Shown: positions 18,701-26,457 of the stretch, piece by piece
How positions within the stretch are numbered: position 1 is the first letter of the stretch
Layout of the letters: each line of letters begins with the position of its first letter
From: Cellvibrio sp. PSBB006
Lineage (GTDB): Bacteria > Pseudomonadota > Gammaproteobacteria > Pseudomonadales > Cellvibrionaceae
Length of the DNA: 64,000 nt
Reading direction: 5' to 3'
Assembly: GCF_002162135.1 (NCBI RefSeq)
Contig: NZ_CP021382.1
Location: 124,001-188,000, forward strand
The notes under the pieces: generated by a model
Seen by the model: the letters and a program-made list of their open reading frames with translations, nothing else
Databases searched by the model: none
What the model was told of the DNA's origin: nothing
Translations under genes and position numbers: made by a program

Positions 18701-19167
18701 CTTGTAGCTCTTGGAAATCAACATCAGACGAATACAAAATAAATTTTTCACAATGGGGCAGCGACAATAGTACAAATGGTTACGGCTGGCGCGCAACATC
18801 TGATCAAGCATTCATTGCCAATCTACTTCGCAAAAAAAATAGAAGTTTGATCCTTCTCGTTGAGATTTCACGTAAATTGAAAGATGAGGATGTCTATAAT
18901 AATCGACCTAAATGGTTACTTTATGTATTCGATGCAAACGGAGTACTGACTCGATATGAACGAGAACGGCGGAGTCTTGGCCGGGTTCTGGTGCGGCGTG
19001 AGGGGATCGAAGACAGTGTTGACACTCTCGGACGTTGGATGCTTCATCGCATCGCTGAATTGGACCAACAACGCAAGACAGCCGACCAACAATCCAGTGA
19101 AATACTCAGCAATGAAATAGAGAAGCTCTGTATTGCGTTTCAGCAGCACAACGGTAATGCGTTTTAA
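12712..19167 (+). CDS. Giant nuclease-STAND NTPase, Avs-like putative phage sensor
   Basis: A 2151-residue protein. Residues 1-200 resemble the Cap4/DUF4297 type of PD-(D/E)xK nuclease: an acidic DEIHAHVG stretch, VDIHLA, then YLQLKYS near residue 85 as the QxK element. A STAND-type P-loop follows, with Walker A GGGCGKTS at about 298-305 and Walker B LVLCFDAVDN near 395. The remaining 1500 residues are helical and repeat-like, as in the sensor arms of Avs proteins that bind phage terminase or portal. The start is TTG at 12712 with GGAG nine bases upstream; no ATG with a ribosome site exists nearby. It stands alone 134 bp after the SIR2-SMC operon. The Avs subfamily cannot be fixed by eye. Confidence 0.8.
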   Translation: MVITPLELDTQGFLGAIASNAGDDFHTLWAAREILRLLDANGDVTAIKVEGLPLDEIHAHVGEHGQAVDIHLARNTKNGATNTYLQLKYSASTPKEGWSWSRLLTRRAKTKPLSSVLGKLAGLMKAVGFKGDFAIVTNQPLSTTVADDVARLISNGSKPIPEDAELFNTLTKALRLTPKQLITFLKTWDTTGFSSVSRLILESEVIQRLAGMSDADARDDANLLQRKVSTLMLPENRNHPAITRETLLIWLGVGSTNILFPAPPHIKPAQPYLRRTLIDRLSEKLNSFQSKPLRIHAGGGCGKTSLISDLTSVLPSGSELFIYDCYGGGLFLASDQKRHLSEQAFTQLGNEFAVRLKTPFVIRRQGSIDIFEAFRNRVLIAADLVKFRNPDAKLVLCFDAVDNAKTGARHWQEHCFLDVLTQASSWPTNVRIVVSCRTSRREEVGEKNLYDDFEIPSFDVDEVRKLVALWHPEWNPELAATFENLTWGNPRRIVYAIEGLPNDGAARAIERLIPRAEGINPLFEQRVAEAGKHLGSTEKVWQVLDALSRLPRPVPAQTLATLTSLAPADIHDIAADVGGIIEREEGWSFHDEDFEAFVIERPDNNGNIVLDRGADLLLEIRRSDRYAATNVAEVLVASNRLNELYDLVTKEEKPSEVLTSLEAQFVWSRNLALAIRCCRTASDITNACSLLITSADAIRRAKLLEDLIVKNLDLSVQFAADEANRLVMVGQDHKAKRPSLRIELASQAAQNLPETAKMHLQWWHGYLDDLRHNQSRNDFKVSATDIASEYATYTTLFGEKAALHHLFAWRPKPALLSVFSILAAQAAGRNIQTLLNVIDSRKWSPFALAPFMAAALLAGAKMSDPVMVNALSRLAKATRARWNKPIEMGISNSTILDWHEAVLLICERSVIYDEFKPLISNILERAFPKPEFIEAHHLYRLRSAGARQARAYALRELISGIVIPVEKWLPPKREEPRNEERLARRQEKSTEARWNESLADAINAFSRFVEAGRVNLAAVTNKSVVSWPKLANVLDISRSFNRSVERDSDQAFFLIRQHLVHVGIDGGDVTTLIPLMRKVLQNWRADDTKTAHHLARTLTLLPSARDAVLTLLTELVSKIENASLAASDRVELLTENTRIALPLDPALAEWFFNKAVEATGSVDYEARNALAAAGAIARTGLTGSHAERTVYAARLGDAAGAVVESLGLAGDFDWGEVVGWITAASLPMGLVAAARWHDRGIVPFDYSLPNVTATDTTMSLAQRVALRLLASDGSVDAAAIVDDRTLLPNWVVEPLLKAKLCEGDIEAFISEFDVLENNSAHDAKPAIEAARLHRDTFQQWLDAVGAQQGSTDVTQDAPDENLTATLRTSDEIRLALETGSGEYGPNAYQFCQVAKKLASISLRVAFLNIAVELDKKRGEFGEAMLEILSHWTSYPPVTEWMRTQFPFYIAGSLPHLFRWNYSETDTLDEVLKLTGLSAAEQANVLLSGIEQHRSRISADLLYTLTGMIAARTPDEDRAGLFDALLLRVESRTSHSPRVHLIGITPPQDIIDSVARCLFGAMGDMDRRVRWRASHSALILMRGNDPAWDRLVACLAKTEEPVFAGAPFYHYAAREQLLIVLLRAAAESALDVARYAPLVLETIRTDSHVIIRELGRSVLMALEEAKVWLPSEEDYIFVEQLNRSQLDPIEPENSNWLSKRQDRSEQRKYHFDSTDAIPYWYYPISRLFGMGMDDFLDRLETWVHDKWGYGETATHWDQEPRLDRLNGQHEYTSRRHGSLSTIERLSHYVEWQAMMCAVGELIAEVPLTTSVDEVNAALDEWIDRNLPTISPHWLSDLRTAPPLESRFWGIDPIDLSEQYDKVEDREVQTLAWSKTLVPADFDLEINGVNELVVAADFEVRWNHAIHSVQVHSALVSPSTAKALAQALANTRDRWDFALPNGSYGHDIDIPGFQLEPWLHEIARETKADDFDVRRGAVFGIPVKPIEVTENEERVFNVTCSSWKSTSDEYKINFSQWGSDNSTNGYGWRATSDQAFIANLLRKKNRSLILLVEISRKLKDEDVYNNRPKWLLYVFDANGVLTRYERERRSLGRVLVRREGIEDSVDTLGRWMLHRIAELDQQRKTADQQSSEILSNEIEKLCIAFQQHNGNAF

Positions 19168-19296
19168 GCTACACCTGCGTGGGTACAGGTTACATAAACT
19201 TGCGTCAAATGATGGCTATAATCAAAATGATGTATGTCCGCTTTTAGCCGTCATGCGAAGTAATGGATATTGGGCTCCGGCGCAAGTAAGGTAAGA

Positions 19297-19719
19297 TCAC
19301 TTCCGCGCCCACTGCAGACATTCACCTCCATAAAAGCCGCTCATCTGTGAGAGGAAGCCGGTAATTTCTGGTCCGCTAAGGGCTGTAGGAATATTTTTAA
19401 AAGTGCGGGCGTTGCGCAAGTAATTCAAGCCACCAACATTCTGCTTTACGACTTGCCGATAGAGATAGACGATAGCATTTAGGGCCTGATTCTGAGTGGC
19501 GCACGAGACGTGCTTGTTGACTGCCAGATAATTGAGAAATTGTTCGATGTGGGAGTGGTTTAGGTCTTTGGGGGTTTGCAATTGATGGAAATGGATGTAG
19601 TAGCGTACCCAGTACAGGTAGGTCTTTTCGGTATTCTGACTATAGTGCTTCCGTCTCAAATCGATTCGCATTTGCTCCAATAGTTTTGGGTTTTTTTGTG
19701 AGTCCGTATATTGTTCCAT
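19297..19719 (-). pseudogene. intI: Truncated integron integrase
   Basis: Only the N-terminal 125 residues or so are recognisable: LRRKHYSQNTEKTYLYWVRYYI, then HIEQFLNYLAV and QALNAIVYLYRQV, ending near IPTALSGPEITGFL. The reading then passes into SGFYGGECLQWARK and stops. IntI proteins are about 320 residues with the catalytic Arg, His and Tyr in the missing part, so this one cannot recombine. It is transcribed away from the cassette block to its right, the normal layout of a chromosomal integron, with attI expected between 19720 and 19890. Confidence 0.85.
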
Positions 19720-19786
19720 AGGTTTTATCCGCAGTTGGCTAAGTTATTGAGCGGAAGGGAAAATACCGAAAAGAGCATCAAAATGA

Positions 19787-19814
19787 AAAAGGCGGACCAT
19801 TTGGTCCGCCTTTT
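19787..19814. terminator. Perfect hairpin in the putative attI region
   Basis: AAGGCGGACC and GGTCCGCCTT close on ATTT, with A and T runs outside, so it could terminate in either direction. It lies between intI and the first cassette. Confidence 0.55.
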
Positions 19815-19894
19815 GCGAAACGTTAAATATTAAAAAGTTAGTAACGAGTTGAACAACAGGGTAAAGTTTATTCAGAAAAAGCGTCGTATAGAAA

Positions 19895-19937
19895 CTAATA
19901 TGCGGACCAGAAGGTCCGCACTATTTAACTGTTATAG
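19895..19937 (+). repeat. attC-like site ahead of the first cassette gene
   Basis: CTAATATGCGGACC pairs internally (TGCGGACC / GGTCCGCA around AGAA), and the site ends in CTATTTAACTGTTATAG. The same 3' half recurs at 30191. It may be the attC of a lost first cassette or part of attI. Confidence 0.5.
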
Positions 19938-19946
19938 CTTAATTCG

Positions 19947-20357
19947 ATGAAAACTATTGTAGCTCTACTATTAGTGTTTTCTTTGACCGGTTGTTATCCG
20001 GTATATAAGACATTGCAGCCAAGATCGCACATTTTGGTTTTGGATGAATCTGGGGCGCCGATTCAAGGAGCCGTTGTCGTTCTGGTGGCGAATGCCTATC
20101 CATATGGTCATGAAAAAACCAGAATGGAAGTCGTAACAAATTCTAAAGGTGAGGCTCGATTTCCTAGTTCTAAGGAATGGCGAATGGAAGTTATGGTTAT
20201 GCACGGAATGGAAATATACTATTGGAACTGGTGCGTTACTAAAGAAGGGTACGAAACATACATTACACGTGATGGTAATGCTAAAGATTTTGATCGCAAG
20301 CCTACGGTAATATTAAGCGAAGGGGACAGTACAAAATGCCCTGTTCAACTTTACTAG
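19947..20357 (+). CDS. Small lipoprotein, integron cassette gene
   Basis: A 136-residue protein with a lipoprotein signal (hydrophobic residues 3-14, then LTGC, Cys16 lipidated). The remainder looks like a carboxypeptidase-regulatory-like beta fold: LVLDESGAPIQGAVVVLV, then SKGEARFPS. Such folds bind partners at the cell surface, but no function is known for this gene. It sits on the strand facing away from intI, between two attC-like sites, which marks it as a cassette. Confidence 0.7.
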   Translation: MKTIVALLLVFSLTGCYPVYKTLQPRSHILVLDESGAPIQGAVVVLVANAYPYGHEKTRMEVVTNSKGEARFPSSKEWRMEVMVMHGMEIYYWNWCVTKEGYETYITRDGNAKDFDRKPTVILSEGDSTKCPVQLY

Positions 20358-20468
20358 CACGTTATAAAAAACAGCTCAATCCGACCTTCACTGCGTTGCT
20401 CGTTTTGTGATTTTCCGCTACGCTCGCACAAAACAATCAACTCCGTTTCGGCGGCTTAGCTGGCGTTA
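20358..20468 (+). repeat. attC site of the lipoprotein cassette
   Basis: About 110 bp of imperfect dyad symmetry. The left side reads ACAGCTCAATCCGACC; the right side reads CGGCGGCTTAGCTGGCGTTAAAC. The terminal GTTAAAC fits the attC core GTTRRRY. Position directly after a cassette stop codon supports the call. Confidence 0.65.
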
Positions 20469-20491
20469 AACATTTTGAGCATGGAGAAAAA

Positions 20492-20926
20492 ATGAAAAGG
20501 TATTATTTTGTGCAGCCATGGGAAAAACTTCAGGACGGCGCTCATCAATCCGTAGTTGAGTTTTCGATACAAAGAGCGCAAAAGCTAGGTATTGGGCTTG
20601 TTATATGTGTTCACAATCTAAGCAGCTGTGAGCAATTTCTTAAAAAGTGTTTCCCTGGGACGCAAGCTAAGAAGTTGTTGCGCAGGGAAGAAATTTCAAG
20701 AAATGGTATAAAAGTCAAATTAGAGTCTCTTCAAACTATAAAAGCTAACTATCATTTTCCTGATGCTAAAGTGTACTTGGCTTTGTTTCCGTCTTCCGAT
20801 CTAATGGCCAGAATTGAAGCCATTACTTCAAAAAAGGCAATTGTAGTTTTTAGTGAAACCTTGAACTCAGAGCACTTGGTTGAGTGGTGTAAAGAACACA
20901 ATGCAAAAGAACTTACCTTGCAGTAA
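20492..20926 (+). CDS. Hypothetical protein, integron cassette gene
   Basis: A 144-residue protein of unknown function. The hydrophobic strands LGIGLVICVHN, AKVYLALFPSS and KKAIVVFSE alternate with charged helices, suggesting an alpha/beta Rossmann-like fold without a nucleotide-binding loop I can identify. The gene follows an attC, has its own ATG after GGAG, and is followed by another attC start (ATAACAAGCG), so it is a complete cassette. No signal peptide or membrane segment is visible. Confidence 0.65.
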   Translation: MKRYYFVQPWEKLQDGAHQSVVEFSIQRAQKLGIGLVICVHNLSSCEQFLKKCFPGTQAKKLLRREEISRNGIKVKLESLQTIKANYHFPDAKVYLALFPSSDLMARIEAITSKKAIVVFSETLNSEHLVEWCKEHNAKELTLQ

Positions 20927-20929
20927 TTG

Positions 20930-20957
20930 TATAACAAGCGACTGTGGTAAAAAATCA
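20930..20957 (+). repeat. Left half of an attC site cut by an IS110-type element
   Basis: TATAACAAGCGACTGTGG is an attC 5' half. Its partner GGCGCTAGGTTATG lies at 21810-21823 beyond the insertion. ATAAC-AAGCG against CGCTAGGTTAT pairs with one extra base on one side, the asymmetry typical of attC. Confidence 0.6.
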
Positions 20958-21723
<766 letters not shown>

Positions 21724-21809
21724 GGGCTCCACCTTATCGCTTTATGAATGTAATGGAAATTGTCGAAATCAATCATACAAAGCGCTCCACCGGACAAGCC
21801 GGTGAGAGC

Positions 21810-21823
21810 GGCGCTAGGTTATG
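21810..21823 (+). repeat. Right half of the interrupted attC
   Basis: GGCGCTAGGTTATG complements the left half at 20930 and ends the cassette unit. AT-rich cassette sequence begins directly after it. Confidence 0.55.
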
Positions 21824-21972
21824 ATATCCAAAAATTATATTATTAATTGTTTTTAAATTTACCCAAAACCCTTTAAAACAATGGATTTATAAGTATTTAA
21901 CTTTTACTTTAAAAACACTGTAAATAACTTTTGACCAATATCGGTCGAATAACTATTTTAGGTATAATTAAA

Positions 21973-22269
21973 ATGTCAAAGTTAAAACATGCAAGGTATG
22001 ATTTTTTTATTTCTTGGGATAATCCAATACCAGCTAATTCATCTAAAATGCTTAGCAGCTTAAAAAAGCATGGTAAAGTTAAAAATGTAAGTATAAAAAC
22101 TGCGGTAACTCTTAGGGTTAATGCTAGTGCTAGTTGGCGAGAAATAAGAAATACAATTAAGTTAAACCTTAATAAAAAAAATGGTAAAGCCGTCTACGTT
22201 AATGCAAAAACAAATAAAACTTTTCAAATTGACGCTAAAAAATGTTTTCATTGGAAAGAAGTAAAATAA
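21973..22269 (+). CDS. AT-rich hypothetical cassette protein
   Basis: A 98-residue basic protein rich in Lys and Asn, starting MSKLKHARYDFFISWDNP. Two beta-like strands (RYDFFISWD, KAVYVNAKTNK) flank a helix, which could be a ferredoxin-like fold. I recognise no family. Base composition is far more AT-rich than the flanking genes, a sign of recent capture. I use the ATG at 21973; an in-frame ATG-less extension to 21931 has no ribosome site. It is likely the third cassette of the array. Confidence 0.55.
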   Translation: MSKLKHARYDFFISWDNPIPANSSKMLSSLKKHGKVKNVSIKTAVTLRVNASASWREIRNTIKLNLNKKNGKAVYVNAKTNKTFQIDAKKCFHWKEVK

Positions 22270-22321
22270 AAGTCTAAGAAGGCGCAGTAACACGCCGTTA
22301 CGCGGCTCGACAGTTTGTAAT

Positions 22322-22640
22322 GTGTGCCGAGAGTAAATAGTAATATCGCGTAGTGATATTACTATTTACGTAACTTTGCAAGAGATGGTGGTAGGCCCAC
22401 CGCATTCGCTTTGCAGTAAGAGAGTGTAAACCACTTCAAGTGGCATAGATTAAGAGTCTCTGTCGGAACGTTGAAGAAAAGTCGGAAATAAATTCGGCAG
22501 GTAAGATAAACGGAGACGAACGCAAGTGAACCTTTGATGAGGCGTTGTGAAGGCGAACCCGTTGTCAAAATCGACGACCTTACAATCGCTGAGAAAAGTC
22601 GGAAAGAAAACTGCTTAATGATCTGCAGTGTAGCAAGAGA
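22322..22640 (+). ncRNA. Possible group II intron 5' fragment
   Basis: The block starts GTGTGCC, which fits the group II intron 5' consensus GUGYG. A long perfect stem (GTAAATAGTAATATC with its complement) follows. Further on comes a series resembling intron domain I: ACGGAGACGAACGCAAGTGAA, GGCGTTGTGAAGGCGAACC, CGTTGTCAAAATCGACGACC. No reverse transcriptase gene and no domain V are present, so it would be a truncated remnant. This is pattern memory, not an alignment, and another structured RNA is possible. Confidence 0.4.
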
Positions 22641-23013
22641 AAAAGGTTGATTGGATAAACTTAATCACTGATGTAGGCATAAATCCTCATCAAATTAGTA
22701 ATGGGTTTTATAGATCTCTCCTTGTTTTATCTGCAGTGGCTGCGAAGCCAATTCGACAGGTTGTTGAGTTGTGAGGTGGGCTGTAAGGGGGTCATCAGAA
22801 TTTATTCTGTTAATTTCATCTCTAAGCACAGAGAATCCAAAACTGCAATAGACCTGTAATGCGGTGTAATATTTTTTCAAAAATATGCTAAAAATTAAAA
22901 ATCTATGAAAAATTGATCTTTAAAATCGCTCTTATCGGCTGGCACCGAAACCTTCATTGCGCTTTAATAAAAAGGATAAATATTATCCATCAAGGAAACC
23001 AAGGATTGACATC
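22641..23013. other. Intergenic region before the six-gene operon
   Basis: No gene, tRNA or convincing repeat is visible. The right part (22880-22980) is AT-rich and would hold the promoter of the operon starting at 23014. Confidence 0.5.
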
Positions 23014-23298
23014 ATGAATCGATGCTTACTGGTTCTGCTATCGGTATTGTTCTGCGCAATTACCGCTAACGCAGATACATTGCTTTTACCTCCTGCTGAA
23101 AAACAACCTGCATCAGCCACGCTAGATGACCTCAACCTCCAGCTTAATTTCGCTCCACTTATCACGACAACTGCAGATGAAGCCACGGAGTTTCAAGGGT
23201 GCTGCAAGATCTGCTCGACGGGTAAAGCGTGTGGAAACAGCTGCATTTCTCGCTCTTATGCCTGCCATAAGCCAAGAGGATGTGCCTGTGATGGCTAA
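23014..23298 (+). CDS. Small secreted cysteine-rich protein
   Basis: A 94-residue protein with a Sec signal peptide (hydrophobic residues 4-16, cleavage after ANA). A low-complexity spacer leads to a C-terminal domain with eight Cys in about 30 residues: GCCKICSTGKACGNSC, then CHKPRGCACDG. This Cys pattern recurs in small exported proteins of other gammaproteobacteria, often as an uncharacterised knot-like domain. I chose the ATG at 23014 because it places the signal peptide at the N-terminus. It is the first of six same-strand genes. Confidence 0.7.
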   Translation: MNRCLLVLLSVLFCAITANADTLLLPPAEKQPASATLDDLNLQLNFAPLITTTADEATEFQGCCKICSTGKACGNSCISRSYACHKPRGCACDG

Positions 23299-23409
23299 CA
23301 TTCCAATCTTCGAAACCTAATGTCTTAACGATATTCATTGGATGCTCTAATGATTCTGATCAAAAAAATAGGTCGGCTTAACACGCTATTGTTTTACGGA
23401 TAATAAATT

Positions 23410-24909
23410 ATGAAAAATAAACTGGTGCTTGGACCCATTCTGGGATTGGAAAGCGATTCCCTGTATACCGTAACCTTTGTTACAAACAGTTCAGTGGAAA
23501 AAGCGTGGGTAAAGTTTGGTGACGATAAAGTACCAGCTTCTTCATTGGGAGGCATCCGCTCTGGATCAGTATGGCGGGCCGAGTTGAAGATTGAGGCAGG
23601 AGCAGATTCGAAGAATATTTCATACAACGTCTTAACGGACGAAATTGAAGTAACGGACAGCAGTGGTAGATCGTGCTGGTCCTTTTATGTTCCGGGGAAA
23701 AGCGAAAAGCCCAAGATGGCTTACGTTTCCTGCAATGGATTCTCTGATTACAAACTCATGAATGCTACGGAGCAACCATACAGACTCTGGGAGCAGATGA
23801 AGAGTGAACATGCTGAAAGCGCTTTCTCACTTCTTTTGATGGGAGGGGATCAGGTCTACGCTGATTCAATTTGGACGCAGATCAACTCTCTCAAGCTCTG
23901 GAACGAGCTTCCGCGGGCAGAAAAAATAAAGCGCTCTGCAACCAAGGACATGCGTGCGCAGATCGACAAATTCTACAGCGAACTCTATGTGAGCCGCTGG
24001 AATAAAGAACCGCTAGCCACCATGCTCGCCTCCATTCCCTCGATTATGATGTGGGACGACCACGATATTTTTGACGGTTGGGGAAGCTATCCCGATGAGA
24101 TGCAATCCTGCGAGGTTTACCAGGCCATCTTCGCAGCCGCCAAAAAGCACTACGAGTTACTTCAGGTCCGGGGACGCAATACCAGTTTGCTTGCCAAAGA
24201 CAAAGAGAACCCAGAGCACTATTCCTCAGCGGTCACCTTTCGCGGCTACACCATCCTCTCGCTGGATAACCGTTCCGACCGACGCCTTACCGAGGTCATG
24301 AGTCAGGACCACTGGTTAGATATTACGGGTTTCCTGGAAAACAAATGCCCGAAAGGCGATCTGCTTGTACTCAGCGCGGTGCCTGTGGTTTACCGGGACT
24401 TTTCTTTCGCGGAAAGTGCGGTTGATGCGACCCCGTGGGAAGAGGCGCTTGAGGATGATCTCAAGGATCACTGGCGGGCCAAGGAGCATGAAGGAGAGCG
24501 TTTAAAACTGATCATGAACCTGCTGACAAACGCACACAAGCGAAAGGGAAAAACCGTGATGTTGTCAGGTGATGTTCACGTTGGTTGCCTGGGGATTATT
24601 CAGGACAAGCGAAAAGAACACCCCGTCAATATTCATCAGGTTGTGTCCTCAGGTATTGTCCATCCGGCACCAACTTATCTTGAGTGGCTCGGTATTCTTG
24701 CGATCACAAATGATGACCTGGAATACCTGGATGAGACCCGATCCATCACAGCGGACATGATCAAGCCTCATGGATCAAATAAGTACATTCGGGCGAGAAA
24801 CTTTGTCACCTTGCTCGAAGGTACGGACAAAAAGCTCTGGGTGAACTGGGTGTGCGAAGGCAAAGACAAGCCCGCGTATCCCTTGCAGTCATCCGGCCGA
24901 CAGCCTTAA
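23410..24909 (+). CDS. PhoD-like metallophosphatase
   Basis: A 499-residue metal-dependent phosphatase/phosphodiesterase. After a roughly 100-residue beta-rich N-terminal domain, the catalytic domain shows MGGDQVYAD near residue 150, MWDDHDIFDGWGS near 216 and SGDVHVG near 388, the metal-binding blocks of the PhoD superfamily. It lacks a Tat or Sec signal, unlike classical periplasmic PhoD, so it should be cytosolic or exported another way. The substrate is unknown. It sits between an exported Cys-rich peptide and a membrane protein in one operon. Confidence 0.85.
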   Translation: MKNKLVLGPILGLESDSLYTVTFVTNSSVEKAWVKFGDDKVPASSLGGIRSGSVWRAELKIEAGADSKNISYNVLTDEIEVTDSSGRSCWSFYVPGKSEKPKMAYVSCNGFSDYKLMNATEQPYRLWEQMKSEHAESAFSLLLMGGDQVYADSIWTQINSLKLWNELPRAEKIKRSATKDMRAQIDKFYSELYVSRWNKEPLATMLASIPSIMMWDDHDIFDGWGSYPDEMQSCEVYQAIFAAAKKHYELLQVRGRNTSLLAKDKENPEHYSSAVTFRGYTILSLDNRSDRRLTEVMSQDHWLDITGFLENKCPKGDLLVLSAVPVVYRDFSFAESAVDATPWEEALEDDLKDHWRAKEHEGERLKLIMNLLTNAHKRKGKTVMLSGDVHVGCLGIIQDKRKEHPVNIHQVVSSGIVHPAPTYLEWLGILAITNDDLEYLDETRSITADMIKPHGSNKYIRARNFVTLLEGTDKKLWVNWVCEGKDKPAYPLQSSGRQP

Positions 24910-24926
24910 ACCCACAGGAACTTGTC

Positions 24927-25403
24927 ATGGACATGAATCTACTTCCCGCCTTGGGCGACAATCGACCGGATCTGTTTGCATTGCAATGGGATGCGGTCTT
25001 TGAAGTCGCCGCCGCTATTGTTCTGCTGTCGATTATCGTTGAGCGATTTCTCGCCCCGGTGTTTGAGTCGGACTTCTACATCAATAAGCAAAGAGTATGG
25101 GATGCGCAGGGGAAGGGTAATTTCAAAGTGCCCATTGCCTTTGCGCTGTCTGTCGTCACCTGCTTGGCCACAGGTATCGATATCCTGGCTGTGATTGGCC
25201 AGGCCCCGTCACCGTCCTATTTCGGCACCATCATCTCAGCGGGTGTCGTGGCCGGTGGGAGCAAGGGGTCCATCAAGTTATTTCGGGACATTCTCGGTTT
25301 CAAAAGTTCGGCCTATCGGCAATATCAGGAAGACAAAGCTGTTGAGACGCAAGCAAAGCTAGCCAATCGTTCCCCTCAGACACCCGCAGCGGCCAACAGC
25401 TAA
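24927..25403 (+). CDS. Hypothetical membrane protein
   Basis: A 158-residue protein with about three hydrophobic segments: AAAIVLLSIIVERFLAPV, IAFALSVVTCLATGIDILAVIG, and a Gly-rich IISAGVVAGGSKG. The soluble tail is Gln/Ala-rich. No family is recognised. It starts 17 bases after the phosphatase stop (ATG 24927) and ends one base before the nuclease ATG, so translation is coupled with both neighbours. Confidence 0.7.
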   Translation: MDMNLLPALGDNRPDLFALQWDAVFEVAAAIVLLSIIVERFLAPVFESDFYINKQRVWDAQGKGNFKVPIAFALSVVTCLATGIDILAVIGQAPSPSYFGTIISAGVVAGGSKGSIKLFRDILGFKSSAYRQYQEDKAVETQAKLANRSPQTPAAANS

Positions 25404-25404
25404 C

Positions 25405-26421
25405 ATGAAACGCAGAATTTACCTTTTACTCTTGGGTTGTCTCTTCAGTGTTGAACCCGCACTTGCTGACTATATTGATGCCAGACGCTCCATGCACCTG
25501 AAAGAGCAGCCGAGCGTCAACGGTATCAGCCTAACGAAAATCGAGGTCGGTGAGCGGGTAGAGGTGCTGGAGGGGAGCCGACAAACTAACGGCTATTATT
25601 ACGTTGCCACCCAGGACGGTTATGAAGGCTATGTATACCGAACTGTTGGGCGGATCACGGTTACCGACGAGACCACCTTCGTCGAGGATACCGACCATAG
25701 CCCTCTCGCGATGGACATGGGGTGCGAAAAGCACCTGGTGTATGGAATGCCTCAGCCAGCAGACCAGGTGCTGTGTCGGGAAGGCTATGCGGCCGGGTAT
25801 AGCTACACGTACAAAATACCGCTGTGGGTGACCTACCGGATTACTCGCGAGCAGATCCTGACGACCGGCAGTGATAGACAAGGCATCAGTTTCAGGCAGG
25901 ACAAAACCATACCCAGCGACTTCCGTTCAAAAAACAGCGACTACCTCAACTCAGGCTACGACCGGGGGCATATGGCCCCGAACGCTTCAATGGATTTTAG
26001 TGTGAACGCCCAGTTGGAAAGTTTCCTCTTCAGCAACATTGCGCCGCAACTGCCCGATTTTAATCGGGACTCTCACGGAAGCACCGGGGTTTGGGGGCGG
26101 CTGGAGAAGTATGAGCGCCGCTGGATTGAGCAGCGCGGTGAGCTCGTCATTATCATGGGCGCTTTCCCTGGCGAGGAAGCCTTGACGATCGGTCAGGGTG
26201 TTGCTGTTCCCTCGCACTTCTATCGTGTCATTGTTGATCCCGCCACCCTGGAATCCATTGCATTCTGGATGCCGCAGGAGAAAAACACAGCGCATCAGAT
26301 AACCCGCTATCTGGCATCGATCGATGAGATTGAACAACAGGCAAAAATCGATCTGCTGAGCAATATAACACCGGCCATACAAGACATTATTGAAGCGGAG
26401 AGACAGACAGCGCTTTGGTAG
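25405..26421 (+). CDS. Secreted DNA/RNA non-specific endonuclease (NUC1) with SH3 domain
   Basis: A 338-residue exported nuclease. The signal peptide spans residues 1-21. Residues 25-85 form a bacterial SH3 domain (RRSMHLKEQPSVNG, then GYEGYVYRTVG), probably for cell-wall binding. Residues 130-320 are the beta-beta-alpha-metal nuclease domain with the catalytic DRGHMAPN motif near residue 185 and the metal-binding Asn region FSNIAPQ. All key residues are present. It would degrade DNA and RNA outside the cytoplasm. No dedicated inhibitor gene is obvious; the lipoprotein downstream is a candidate. Confidence 0.9.
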   Translation: MKRRIYLLLLGCLFSVEPALADYIDARRSMHLKEQPSVNGISLTKIEVGERVEVLEGSRQTNGYYYVATQDGYEGYVYRTVGRITVTDETTFVEDTDHSPLAMDMGCEKHLVYGMPQPADQVLCREGYAAGYSYTYKIPLWVTYRITREQILTTGSDRQGISFRQDKTIPSDFRSKNSDYLNSGYDRGHMAPNASMDFSVNAQLESFLFSNIAPQLPDFNRDSHGSTGVWGRLEKYERRWIEQRGELVIIMGAFPGEEALTIGQGVAVPSHFYRVIVDPATLESIAFWMPQEKNTAHQITRYLASIDEIEQQAKIDLLSNITPAIQDIIEAERQTALW

Positions 26422-26457
26422 GACAATCGACAAACGTGATACACAAGGAGACGAATC

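Noticed and set aside
3462..19300. attR for the tRNA-Arg island near the end of the STAND gene
   Set aside because: The sequence after 19167 shows no match to the tRNA 3' end.
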